Below, in pieces: positions 15,453 through 23,741 of a stretch of DNA of 64,000 nt (within the stretch, counting starts at the first letter, position 1; each line of letters starts with the position of its first letter). The notes beneath the pieces are model-generated. The model was not told the DNA's origin. It worked only from the letters and a program-made list of their open reading frames with translations, and made no database searches. The position numbers and the translations under genes are program-made. The stretch covers positions 62,001-126,000 of the forward strand of contig UQUU01000004.1 of assembly GCA_900544275.1 (NCBI GenBank), in the 5' to 3' direction. Source of the DNA: an uncultured Succiniclasticum sp. Its GTDB lineage: Bacteria; Bacillota; Negativicutes; Acidaminococcales; Acidaminococcaceae.

Positions 15453-16082
15453 ATGTCTGTTGTGAAACAAGGCTATCCGTTTATCGGCGGCGCCTTAGCG
15501 CTGGCCGCAGTTGTTTTTGCGTTTTGGGGCATCCATTGGGCTGTCATCCCACTGGTATTCGCCGGTTACTTCGCGTATTTTTTCCGCAATCCTGACAGGC
15601 ACGTAGCCCCGGACACTTCGGTCTTATATTCGCCGGCGGACGGCACGGTCATGGATCTAACGGAGTTTTATGATGATGAATTTTTGAATGCGGATGCGAA
15701 AAAGGTGACGATTTTTCTGTCCGTGTTCAATGTACATGTAAACCGCAGCCCTGCGGCAGGCGAAATTAAATTTCAACGCTATACGGTGGGCCATTACCTG
15801 CCGGCCTTTGATAAAAAGGCGGCCTTTGAAAACGAACGCTTTGCCATGGGCATAGAGAATGACAGAATGAAGATGCTGGTAATTCAGATTGCCGGTCTTT
15901 TAGCCCGCCGTATCGACAACTGGGTGAATCTGGGTGCTTTCCTGAAACAGGGGGAAGTCTACGGAATGATCAAATTCGGTTCCTGCACAGAGCTTGTAGT
16001 ACCTGAAGATGTAGAGATCCTTTGTAAAAAGGGTGATAAGGTAAAGGGCGGCATTACGATTGTGGGGAGGATCCGGGAGTGA
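15453..16082 (+). CDS. psd: Phosphatidylserine decarboxylase proenzyme (short, archaeal-type)
   Basis: Converts phosphatidylserine to phosphatidylethanolamine at the membrane. The 209-residue protein has two N-terminal membrane segments (about 10-42), the YSPADGTV and SVFNVHVNRSP motifs, and the self-cleavage site FGSCTE in which Ser177 becomes the pyruvoyl group. Length fits the short class of enzymes (about 200-230). The frame opens upstream at 15381, but AAAGGAGG ahead of the ATG at 15453 and the family length fix the start. The stop overlaps the pssA start by 4 bp. Confidence 0.94.
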   Translation: MSVVKQGYPFIGGALALAAVVFAFWGIHWAVIPLVFAGYFAYFFRNPDRHVAPDTSVLYSPADGTVMDLTEFYDDEFLNADAKKVTIFLSVFNVHVNRSPAAGEIKFQRYTVGHYLPAFDKKAAFENERFAMGIENDRMKMLVIQIAGLLARRIDNWVNLGAFLKQGEVYGMIKFGSCTELVVPEDVEILCKKGDKVKGGITIVGRIRE

Positions 16083-16777
16083 ATTACAGACGAATTGTTC
16101 CGAATACCATCAGCGGTATCAGTTTGGTGCTGGGCGTCGTATCAATCTTCTATACCCTAGAAGAAAACTATTTTCTGGCGGCGGTCTGCATCGTCCTGTC
16201 TGTGATAGCGGATTCGCTGGATGGCAGAGCGGCCCGTGCGCTGGGCGTATCCGGGCCGTTTGGCGTGGAAATGGATTCTCTTTGTGATTTGGGCGCCTTC
16301 GGCGTAGCTCCGGCTATTTTAATCTATCAGTTTGCCTTGACAGACTTAGGGTGGTGGGGTAAAATAATCGCCGGGCTGTATACCTTTTTCGGCGCTATGC
16401 GGTTGGCCCGTTTTAATGTGAATACCGCCACCGTACACGGTTATTTTCAGGGGATGCCGATTCCTGCCGGCGCCTGCTGCATTGCCACCTATGTGGTTTC
16501 CGGATTCCATTTTGCGCCGCTTACGGCGGCCGTTATGACGCTGGCGATCGCTTTGATTTTATACAGCAACGTAAAATTCCCTGATTTTAAAGGCAAAGGG
16601 AATCCTATGTATCGTTATCCGGTAATCCTGGCTATCTTAATTGGCTTATATATGTTATGGCAGCGACCTTCCGGCTGGCCGTTTGTCTGCATGTTTACGT
16701 ATTTTATCGCCGGCGTACTTAACGAAGTATATTGTTTGTTGTTTGTGAAACAACAGAAAGGTGAAGGTGCTACGTGA
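16079..16777 (+). CDS. pssA: CDP-diacylglycerol--serine O-phosphatidyltransferase
   Basis: Makes phosphatidylserine from CDP-diacylglycerol and serine, the substrate of the preceding Psd. The 232-residue membrane protein carries the CDP-alcohol phosphotransferase signature as DGRAARALGVSGPFGVEMDS followed by the last Asp (LCD), which fits the pattern DG-AR-G-D-D. About six to eight helices follow. The GTG start is inside a GTGA overlap with the psd stop codon, and its own stop overlaps the next gene in the same way, so all three genes are translationally coupled. Confidence 0.94.
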   Translation: MNYRRIVPNTISGISLVLGVVSIFYTLEENYFLAAVCIVLSVIADSLDGRAARALGVSGPFGVEMDSLCDLGAFGVAPAILIYQFALTDLGWWGKIIAGLYTFFGAMRLARFNVNTATVHGYFQGMPIPAGACCIATYVVSGFHFAPLTAAVMTLAIALILYSNVKFPDFKGKGNPMYRYPVILAILIGLYMLWQRPSGWPFVCMFTYFIAGVLNEVYCLLFVKQQKGEGAT

Positions 16778-18057
16778 CTTCGTATTTTGATCTTATCATG
16801 ATACCGCTGCAGCTCCTGATCGTGTTTTTTACGATTTACTACTTTGTCATTTCCTGGTTCGGTCTTTTTGGAAAAATGAAAGAAACCAAACAGTTTCCTG
16901 AAACCAAAAGCTTTGCGCTGATTGTCTGCGCCCATAACGAACAGCAGGTGATTGCGCAGCTGGTAGAAAATCTTAAAAATTTGCATTACAGCCGTGATCT
17001 TTATGACATTTTTGTTGTGGCAGACAACTGTCAGGACCGGACCGCCGAAGTGGCCCGTAAGGCCGGCGCCATCGTCTATGAACGGTTCAGTGAAACCGGT
17101 AAGGGTAAGGGCTTTGCCATGGACTGGATGTTCCGCCGTCTGTTTGGTCTGAACCGTCAGTACGACGGGGTTTGTATCTTCGATGCGGATAATCTGGTAC
17201 ATCCTGACTTCCTCAAAATTATGAATAACCGTCTGTGCAGCGGCGAACGTCTGATCCAGGGGTATCTGGACGTCAAAAATCCGGAAGATTCCTGGGTTTC
17301 CGGTATGTTTTCCATTTCTTTCTGGATCGTCAACCATGTCTGGCATCTGGCGAAATACAATCTGGGACTTTCCTGTGTCCTGGGGGGGACCGGTATGTGT
17401 ATCGACGCACAGATTTTAAAACGTTACGGCTGGGGCGCTACCTGTCTGACGGAGGATATGGAATTTACCATGAAAGCGCTGATGGAAAATATTCCTACGA
17501 CCTGGGCCCACGATGCTGTGATCTACGATGAAAAACCTTTGACTTTCAAAGCGGCCTGGAATCAGCGGAAACGCTGGGCGCAGGGGCATTTTGACGTAGC
17601 TAACCGCTATATTCCCAAGATGCTCTGGAAAGGCATTACCGAACGGAATATTACGGTGCTGGATGGCATGATCAATCTGATTCAGCCTTATTTCCTGCTG
17701 GTTTCTACGGCGTTTGTCATTTGCACCTATATCTATACTTTTGTGCCTTTTTATACCAATATTTTATATGATGTATTACCGATTCAGGTATGGCAGATCA
17801 TCGGTATCGGTCAGTATATTTTTCCCGTGGCCGTATTGCTGAAAATCAGAGCTTCTTTAAAATCCTGGCTGTATCTTTTAATTTACCCGGTATTCATTTA
17901 CAGTTGGATCCCTATCACCTTTCTGGGTTGGCTCCATCGTAATGAGCATGAATGGAACCACACGCTTCACACCCGGAGCATCAGCTTCAGCGATGTGATT
18001 ATTCCGGAGAATGTGGTCAAAGTGGGGCCGAAGCAGGTGGCTTTCCGAAAAAAATAA
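16774..18057 (+). CDS. Membrane glycosyltransferase family 2
   Basis: A 427-residue inner-membrane glycosyltransferase: one N-terminal helix (about 8-28), a GT2 catalytic domain, and four or so C-terminal helices. Catalytic features are CAHNEQQVI (nucleotide-sugar binding), FDADN (metal-binding Asp pair), LTEDMEF (acidic base) and QRKRW (processive or single-transfer signature). Closest in layout to enzymes that add N-acetylglucosamine or glucose to lipid or polymer acceptors. It is translationally coupled (GTGA) to pssA and ends at a strong terminator. The coupling to phospholipid genes suggests a glycolipid acceptor, but this is inference. Confidence 0.85.
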   Translation: MTSYFDLIMIPLQLLIVFFTIYYFVISWFGLFGKMKETKQFPETKSFALIVCAHNEQQVIAQLVENLKNLHYSRDLYDIFVVADNCQDRTAEVARKAGAIVYERFSETGKGKGFAMDWMFRRLFGLNRQYDGVCIFDADNLVHPDFLKIMNNRLCSGERLIQGYLDVKNPEDSWVSGMFSISFWIVNHVWHLAKYNLGLSCVLGGTGMCIDAQILKRYGWGATCLTEDMEFTMKALMENIPTTWAHDAVIYDEKPLTFKAAWNQRKRWAQGHFDVANRYIPKMLWKGITERNITVLDGMINLIQPYFLLVSTAFVICTYIYTFVPFYTNILYDVLPIQVWQIIGIGQYIFPVAVLLKIRASLKSWLYLLIYPVFIYSWIPITFLGWLHRNEHEWNHTLHTRSISFSDVIIPENVVKVGPKQVAFRKK

Positions 18058-18096
18058 GTGAGTGAAGGGTTTGAAGAAAAATTTAATTTGATATGG

Positions 18097-18134
18097 AAAA
18101 CCGCGGATAGCAGAAATGCGCTCCGCGGTTTTTG
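18097..18134 (+). terminator. Terminator after the psd-pssA-GT2 operon
   Basis: AAAACCGCGGA (18097-18107) pairs with TCCGCGGTTTT (18122-18132) and is followed by more T, a strong and possibly bidirectional terminator. Confidence 0.9.
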
Positions 18135-18203
18135 TATACATCCGTATATCTTCTATATATCTTCCATTGTCTACGTCTTATGGCTGCCGGTACAGAAATA
18201 ATA

Positions 18204-18250
18204 TTGACAAATAAATAACATGAATCATAAGTGATAATGTGATACAATAA
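18204..18250 (+). promoter_or_regulatory. Promoter region of the polyferredoxin gene with a Fur-like site
   Basis: TTGACA at 18204-18209 lies in a very AT-rich stretch with several possible -10 boxes (TACAAT at 18243-18248). GATAAT at 18233 followed by GTGATA and CAATAA resembles the three hexamers of a Fur box, but the match is loose. The site would fit iron control of the locus that follows. Confidence 0.3.
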
Positions 18251-18277
18251 GTTATAGTTATAAATAATATATTTATA

Positions 18278-18356
18278 AATAAAAAGCAGGCTAGAGAAAT
18301 AAAAAAAGAAGGTTAGAGAAATAAAACAAGCAGGTTAGTTAAATAAAAACAGATGA
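18278..18356 (+). repeat. Three and a half tandem repeats in the leader of the polyferredoxin gene
   Basis: Units of 20-22 bp start at 18278, 18298, 18320 and 18342. Each begins AATAAAA and the first three contain a GCAGGCTAGAGA, GAAGGTTAGAGA or GCAGGTTAGTTA tail. They lie between the promoter region and the ribosome site of the gene at 18397. Copy number may vary by slippage. Confidence 0.7.
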
Positions 18357-18396
18357 GATGTACAGAATCAAAAACAATCGGGCAGGTGAAGAAAAA

Positions 18397-19227
18397 ATGC
18401 GGTTTCAATACAAACGACTGGTTGGCTATATAGCCGGATTTATGCTTTTTTACGCTCCTTTCGCATTCTTTCAGAAAGTAGTGTACTACCTCTATACGGG
18501 GAAATGGTCCGAATGGACGGTACATAACTTTTGCCTTCGTATTCAATTGGAACATATTCTGGACAGAAGTATTCTGGACGCGGCTTTTATCTCCACGTCG
18601 TTTTTACTCCTGCTTCTTGCAGCGGCCTTTCTTTGCGGCCCTTTTTTCTGCGGCAGGCTGTGTCCGGCGGGGGCTTTTACCGAGTATTTGAGTAAACTGG
18701 TACCGTCTTGCTGGCAGATACAGTGGGAAAACTACGTGGAGATCGCGCCGTTGCGGTACGGTATGTTGGCCGGCTATGTACTGCTCCCTTTCCTGGGAGC
18801 GATGTTGGCCTGCGCTTACTGCAATTTTTATATCTTCGATCTGCTACTCAATTTTGTTTCGCGGGGATATTTGGTTTCTTTATCTTCCAGTATGCTGTTG
18901 ACCGCCTTTCTGATGATCGTGGTTTTCGGTCTATTCACCCGGGGCGGAAGAGGATATTGTAATTTTTTATGCCCGGTAGGCGCCGTCCAAAATCTGGTGT
19001 ATTGGCTCGGCCGAAAGCTTCCTTTTGTTTCTGCGCTGCAGATCGACCGACAACGCTGCATCGGCTGCGGCAAATGCGCCCGTTCCTGTCCGATGCGTTC
19101 CATGAAGATACAGGACAAGAAAGCGGCATACAATGTCCATAATTGTATTCTCTGCGGCGTTTGTACGGAAGTTTGCCCGGTAGACGCGATTCATTACGGC
19201 AGAAAAAAGGAGGGCGAGGGCGTATGA
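18397..19227 (+). CDS. NapH/YccM-like membrane polyferredoxin
   Basis: A 276-residue inner-membrane iron-sulphur protein. It has four or five helices, two Cys motifs in the membrane region (FCGRLCPAGA and YCNFLCPVGA, typical of the NapH/NosR C-terminal family), and two C-terminal 4Fe-4S ferredoxin motifs (CIGCGKCARSCP and CILCGVCTEVCP). Such proteins pass electrons from quinol or cytoplasmic donors to a periplasmic or membrane acceptor. The frame opens at 18358, but AGGTGA ahead of the ATG at 18397 decides the start. It overlaps the next gene (ATGA). The downstream binding protein and TonB receptor suggest that the reductant serves uptake of a metal or cofactor; this is inference. Confidence 0.85.
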   Translation: MRFQYKRLVGYIAGFMLFYAPFAFFQKVVYYLYTGKWSEWTVHNFCLRIQLEHILDRSILDAAFISTSFLLLLLAAAFLCGPFFCGRLCPAGAFTEYLSKLVPSCWQIQWENYVEIAPLRYGMLAGYVLLPFLGAMLACAYCNFYIFDLLLNFVSRGYLVSLSSSMLLTAFLMIVVFGLFTRGGRGYCNFLCPVGAVQNLVYWLGRKLPFVSALQIDRQRCIGCGKCARSCPMRSMKIQDKKAAYNVHNCILCGVCTEVCPVDAIHYGRKKEGEGV

Positions 19228-19502
19228 GGAGCCAAATGGTCGGGATCCGGCAGAAAATGACGGCCTTTCAATCTACGTTAACCGCTTTGAAACGTCGCTT
19301 GCTTCTCTTTCTTATTGCGGCAGGCCTGCCCGTGTCTTTTTCTTATACGGCGGGATCAGGCTGCACCGGCCTTTGCGGCAGCTGTCAGGGAACCTGTCTG
19401 CCTTCGTTAGCGGTGCTTTTGCTGTTGGGATGCAAAGTGGGCTACGCAAAGTTGAAACAGTGGGTAGGAAAGAGAGGGCATCATGCAGAATCGTCATGTT
19501 AA
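19224..19502 (+). CDS. Small Cys-rich membrane protein
   Basis: A 92-residue protein that starts in an ATGA overlap with the polyferredoxin gene. It has a basic N-terminus, two hydrophobic helices (about 31-47 and 62-78) and between them the motif CTGLCGSCQGTC, four Cys at 3-3-4 spacing that could bind a metal or Fe-S cluster or form disulfides in the periplasm. The reading frame overlaps the next gene by 20 bp. I recognise no family. The coupling to its neighbours implies a part in the same redox or uptake function. Confidence 0.7.
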   Translation: MRSQMVGIRQKMTAFQSTLTALKRRLLLFLIAAGLPVSFSYTAGSGCTGLCGSCQGTCLPSLAVLLLLGCKVGYAKLKQWVGKRGHHAESSC

Positions 19503-19980
19503 GCACGCATTGTATATTTTGGCCGGCCTTCTGATTATGCTGGGACTGCATTTTTACGAAAGCGAAAACCGGGGAGATTCCTCTATCAAGGCCATTTCTT
19601 TAGCTAAAACGGAGAAGATGGAATGGGTGGTCGATCTGGCAGAAATGGGCTCTTTAAAGTACTATCTGGAGCCTAATGTGATGTCACTGTATCTGCGGAT
19701 TCAGGACACGCCCAAGAATAAGACCTTGACGTATCAAATGGAAAATCTGGACGGCGTTGTTACCCAGGCCAGCAAAAAAAGTATCTGGCGGCCGATTATG
19801 CCCGGAGATACATTGAAGTCAAGGGGCAGAGGCTATAACCCTTTGTTTCTGGAACTGCATTTCCCCCGGGAAAAAGTCAGCCAATATGCGGTACAGCAGG
19901 GCACCATACGTATCTTAGCCGATCGGCAGCAAGCAGCGGAAATTACGGTTCGGATCATTAATTCCAAATACAAAAGCTGA
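19483..19980 (+). CDS. Unknown membrane-anchored periplasmic protein
   Basis: A 165-residue protein with one N-terminal helix (about 8-25, LYILAGLLIMLGLHFY) and a soluble, beta-rich remainder that should face the periplasm. No Cys or known motif is present. It overlaps the Cys-rich gene by 20 bp and ends 21 bp before the binding-protein gene. No family was recognised; its role is inferred only from the neighbours. Confidence 0.7.
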   Translation: MQNRHVKHALYILAGLLIMLGLHFYESENRGDSSIKAISLAKTEKMEWVVDLAEMGSLKYYLEPNVMSLYLRIQDTPKNKTLTYQMENLDGVVTQASKKSIWRPIMPGDTLKSRGRGYNPLFLELHFPREKVSQYAVQQGTIRILADRQQAAEITVRIINSKYKS

Positions 19981-20001
19981 CAGAAAAGGTGATAACCCGC
20001 A

Positions 20002-20979
20002 ATGAGTGTTAAGGAAAAAAGAATAATTTTCGTAGTGCTTTTTTGTTCGCTGATCCTTTGTTTGGCCGGTTGCTCTCTGCATCATAAAAAGGAGCCGCCG
20101 GTACCGGTTAAAAAAGTCAATTCTATAGGATTAAAAGATGCGTCGGGACGTTCTTTTCGTTTAAAAAGCCCCCCGCAAAGGATCGTATCCTTGTCTCTGC
20201 GTTCCGATGAAATCTTATTGGGTATGGTGGAACCTTCCCGAATCTGCGCTTTGAGTAAATGGGCTGATGACCCGCTGATCTCCAACGTAGTGAAAGAAGC
20301 CGGACAGGTTCCGGTACGCTCCCAAATTACCGAAGAGTTTATTCTTTCCATGCATCCGGACTTTGTGATCACCACACAGTCCCAACCTTATGATTTGATT
20401 TTTCACCTGCGCAGCCTGAATATCCCGGTGTATGTCTGTCCCCTTGCCAGGACGGTAAAGGATACGCAAAAAATGATCCTTGATCTGGGCCAGGTGCTGA
20501 TGGCGGAACAAAAGGCGACGCAGATGGTTCAGGATATGGAGGATGTTGTCCGGGATATTCAGAAAAAGGTTGCCTCCATACCGGAAAATGAGAGACTTAC
20601 GGTCTACCGCTTTTCAGTCAGCGGCGGCAATGGCGGAAAGAACACCTATTACAACGATGTCTGCCGTTTAGCCGGCGTCAAAAATGCGGCGGCGGAAATG
20701 AAATTCTGGGGTACGCAGCTCATGCCTTTAGAACAGATCGTTCATACAAATCCGGATGTGTTTCTTCTGCCAACCTGGGATTATACAGGAAAAATCGATT
20801 TGGAAGCGTACAAAAAAGAGATTCGTCAGGATCCTGTTCTGCAAAATGTAAAAGCGGTAAAGAATAACCGCCTGTATGTGATTCCGGATAAACATATGCT
20901 TTCTTCTTCCCAGTTTATGGTGGAATGTATCCGGGATATTTATGAAGCCTGTTATGGATTTAAAAAAGGGAAGAACTAA
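20002..20979 (+). CDS. BtuF/FepB-type substrate-binding lipoprotein
   Basis: A 325-residue lipoprotein (lipobox LCLAGC, Cys at about residue 24) with the helical-backbone fold of cobalamin, haem and ferric-siderophore binding proteins: DASGRSFRLKSPPQRIVSLSLRSDEILLGM at the start of the domain (as two parts), DFVITTQSQPYDLIFHL in the middle, and FLLPTWDYTG in the second lobe. It would receive the substrate from the TonB receptor. No ABC permease or ATPase gene lies beside it, so either these are elsewhere or uptake is completed in another way. Confidence 0.85.
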   Translation: MSVKEKRIIFVVLFCSLILCLAGCSLHHKKEPPVPVKKVNSIGLKDASGRSFRLKSPPQRIVSLSLRSDEILLGMVEPSRICALSKWADDPLISNVVKEAGQVPVRSQITEEFILSMHPDFVITTQSQPYDLIFHLRSLNIPVYVCPLARTVKDTQKMILDLGQVLMAEQKATQMVQDMEDVVRDIQKKVASIPENERLTVYRFSVSGGNGGKNTYYNDVCRLAGVKNAAAEMKFWGTQLMPLEQIVHTNPDVFLLPTWDYTGKIDLEAYKKEIRQDPVLQNVKAVKNNRLYVIPDKHMLSSSQFMVECIRDIYEACYGFKKGKN

Positions 20980-21030
20980 GACGCTATTTTACGTTAGAGT
21001 GGGAGCGGGCGCAGTTCATATCATTATTCC

Positions 21031-21066
21031 ACAGAGCCATATTCGCAAGGATATGGCTCTGTTTAT
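21031..21066 (+). terminator. Terminator after the binding-protein gene
   Basis: ACAGAGCCATAT (21031-21042) pairs perfectly with ATATGGCTCTGT (21051-21062), followed by TTATGTT. It separates the polyferredoxin operon from the TonB receptor gene. Confidence 0.85.
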
Positions 21067-21152
21067 GTTCTTACCAGCTATAATTGTAATAATAAGCAGA
21101 GTTGCGATTTCTCCGGATTTTACTTTTAACAGAATTTTTTTGTGACAAAAAA

Positions 21153-21181
21153 TTGACATAAAAAAACAATTGATATAAAAT
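21153..21181 (+). promoter_or_regulatory. Promoter of the TonB-dependent receptor gene
   Basis: TTGACA at 21153-21158, 17-bp spacer, TAAAAT at 21176-21181, about 70 bp before the ATG. A strict Fur box was not seen. Confidence 0.65.
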
Positions 21182-21251
21182 TATTTATGATAGTTAATAT
21201 ATATTTTTATACTTAATTGCATGGTAAAGTATAAAAGGAGGGAATTTAATA

Positions 21252-23417
21252 ATGAAACGAAAAAAAAATCTACAGTTGTTAATGACGTCCCTCATTTGCG
21301 GGTCATTATTGGCTGGTTCGCAGGTTGGTTCTGCGGAAGAGTTGGTTCCTACATTCCAACTGGATGAAATCGTTGTTACAGCAACCAGAACGATGGAAGA
21401 GGCTAAAAAAGTTCCCGCTGTTGTCCATGTCATTACTTCAGAAGATATTAAGAAGAAAAATATTAAGACCATTTCTGATGCTCTGACGATGTTACCTGGA
21501 GTTTATAATGGACGTACTCATGGAATGTCAGAATCTGCAAATGGGATAACTATTCGAGGTTTTGATGAAAATAACATATTGTTTTTATATGATGGTATGG
21601 TAATGAATGATGCGTATAGTGGAAGTATGAATTGGAATGCCATTTCTGTTGACGATGTAGAACGTATTGAAATAGTGCAGGGAGCTGCATCTTCATTATA
21701 TGGCGGGCATGCGGTAGCAGCTGTTGTAAATATTATTGGTAAAGACCCAGAAAAAGATTCTATTCGTGCTTACGCATCCTATGGAACAAAAAATACATGG
21801 AAAAGAGGTCTTAATCTTTCAAAAAAATTGTCTGATAAATGGTCTATGGGAATAGGATACGAGCACAAACGTACTAGTGGATGGCAAAAAAAATATGCAT
21901 ATGCATCGCCTTCAAAAGCAAAATCGCCAACGCCTTCCGGAACTGTAGCAACTGGCGCGAAATTAGTTCGTAGAGCCAGCGGTTCTGAAATATATTTATT
22001 AGGTACACCTGGTACTGGCGCGAGCCGTGATGACACTTATAACTTTAAGTTAAAATATAAATTTACAGATGATCAAGCTTTAACTTATCGTTTTACACAT
22101 GATAAATATAGATATTTTTCTGCAAAACCTCAGTCTTGGTTGACTGATTCGAACGGGAAGGCTATTTTTGAAGGCAGCGTCAAGTTTAAAAACGGTAAAT
22201 ATTATAATTTTGATGAAAGTGATTTTACTGATTATGATGGAAAGCGTGAAGTTGATCGGCATGCCTGGCAATATAAAAATGAAAAAAATAAAATAGACTT
22301 AAATATAGGATTTACTAATGTCAAAAAGAGTGAATATGCAACAGGGTCCGATTTAGCTGGGAAAAATCCAGGAAATAATACTGCCAATCCCAGTAAAACT
22401 TACAAACTGGATTTCCAAAAAGTTTGGGAAATGAATAAAAACACAATTGTTGCAGGATTTGATGCTCAGAAAGACTCCATGACATATCAAAAACTAAAGT
22501 TAGCTCATTGGCATGATCATAACTCTGTCACTTCTGAAACTTCTCGTATGGGTGGCAGGGCTCAAAATATAGCGGCTTTTATTCAAGATCGGTATAAATT
22601 CAACGATAATGTTGCGGCTAATCTAGGGATTCGATGGGATCACTATAAAAAATATGATGGATTTTATTCTGATTCCAAATCATATATCAACCATGCAGAA
22701 GGAACTTATAATGAATTGAGCCCCAAGCTATCGTTTGAATTTACTCCCAATACAGATACTACTTTTTATGTTTCGTATGGTCATTCTTTTAATCCGCCAA
22801 GATTATATCAAATGTATCGCTATGATGTGATTAATAATTATATTCCTAATCCAAATTTGAAGCCAGAAACTACGAATACTTTCGAAGCAGGGATAAAAAA
22901 GAAATTTAATGACAGAACATTTGCGAGTGCTACTTTTTATCAAGCAAAAACAAGTGACATGATAACGTACATTAAGATTAATGATAAAGGCACGAAACAA
23001 TATGTTAATCTTAAAAAAGCAACACGTTTAGGTGTAGAGTCTGAACTTACCCATAAATTCAGTAATGAACTTTCTTGTTATTTGAACTATGCTTATGAAA
23101 ATGCAAAAGATGATAATGATGAACGGATATGGTGGATTCCCAAACATACGATGCATATGGGGGTTACTTATGACAAAGAAAAATGGAATGCTTTCTTGGA
23201 AGGTCAATATGTAAGTCGTCGTGACGAGCCAAGTTATCTTGGGAAACATTATATGGCAGATGATGCCTTTTTTACAGCAAATCTGGGTATTAATTATAAA
23301 ATAACACCTCAGGCTATGGTAAGTTTTTCCGTAGATAATCTATTTGATCGTGATTATTGGCAATGGTATAAAGCGTTGGGACGTGTTTATACTATCGGAG
23401 TCCAATTTGAATTTTAA
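21252..23417 (+). CDS. TonB-dependent outer-membrane receptor
   Basis: A 721-residue receptor that imports large or scarce ligands through the outer membrane with energy from TonB. The order is: signal peptide (about 1-29, ending GSAEE), TonB box DEIVVTATR, plug domain (about 50-160, TISDALTMLPGVYNGR and VERIEIVQGAASSLYGGHAV), and a 22-strand barrel ending in VQFEF with terminal Phe. Fold and plug motifs resemble siderophore, haem or cobalamin receptors; the ligand is unknown. The gene is visibly richer in A and T than its neighbours, including many AAT, AAA and TAT codons, which hints at transfer. AAAGGAGGG precedes the ATG. Confidence 0.93.
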   Translation: MKRKKNLQLLMTSLICGSLLAGSQVGSAEELVPTFQLDEIVVTATRTMEEAKKVPAVVHVITSEDIKKKNIKTISDALTMLPGVYNGRTHGMSESANGITIRGFDENNILFLYDGMVMNDAYSGSMNWNAISVDDVERIEIVQGAASSLYGGHAVAAVVNIIGKDPEKDSIRAYASYGTKNTWKRGLNLSKKLSDKWSMGIGYEHKRTSGWQKKYAYASPSKAKSPTPSGTVATGAKLVRRASGSEIYLLGTPGTGASRDDTYNFKLKYKFTDDQALTYRFTHDKYRYFSAKPQSWLTDSNGKAIFEGSVKFKNGKYYNFDESDFTDYDGKREVDRHAWQYKNEKNKIDLNIGFTNVKKSEYATGSDLAGKNPGNNTANPSKTYKLDFQKVWEMNKNTIVAGFDAQKDSMTYQKLKLAHWHDHNSVTSETSRMGGRAQNIAAFIQDRYKFNDNVAANLGIRWDHYKKYDGFYSDSKSYINHAEGTYNELSPKLSFEFTPNTDTTFYVSYGHSFNPPRLYQMYRYDVINNYIPNPNLKPETTNTFEAGIKKKFNDRTFASATFYQAKTSDMITYIKINDKGTKQYVNLKKATRLGVESELTHKFSNELSCYLNYAYENAKDDNDERIWWIPKHTMHMGVTYDKEKWNAFLEGQYVSRRDEPSYLGKHYMADDAFFTANLGINYKITPQAMVSFSVDNLFDRDYWQWYKALGRVYTIGVQFEF

Positions 23418-23496
23418 TGATTTCCAAATTAATCGACCATATTTTAAAATATATTGAATTAAGTTGAAAATCATTAGTCGCTAATTTTATACCGCG

Positions 23497-23530
23497 AGGG
23501 CCATATCTTTAGGATAGGGCCCTTTTTTTC
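23497..23530 (+). terminator. Terminator after the TonB receptor gene
   Basis: GGGCC (23498-23502) with GGCCC (23518-23522) and an inner TATC/GATA, followed by TTTTTTT. Confidence 0.85.
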
Positions 23531-23594
23531 TAGAGGAGTCTTCAGTTCTGTGGTAAAATAGAAGGGCAGAAATATATGAAAGAGGGGAATTTTT

Positions 23595-23741
23595 CTGATT
23601 TCCTTTGAAAATGATCATAGTGAAGGCGCGCATCCTGAAATTCTGAAGCGCCTGACAGACACAAAATTTACAAAATTAATCATTTATAACGGTTTATTCA
23701 AAACAACTTATACGAGAGTCGAACGAAAGGACTTAGCATGA
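23595..23741 (+). pseudogene. Remnant of a threonine aldolase gene, in register with maf
   Basis: An open frame of 48 codons begins with CTG at 23595, 7 nt after GAGGGG, and reads ISFENDHSEGAHPEILKRL for the first 20 or so codons. This matches the N-terminal start of low-specificity L-threonine aldolases (PLP enzymes that cleave threonine to glycine and acetaldehyde). Then the similarity stops, and the frame ends at a TGA that overlaps the maf ATG (ATGA). The original ATG seems changed to CTG, and more than 90% of the gene is missing. The frame may still be translated as a leader coupled to maf. Confidence 0.65.
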
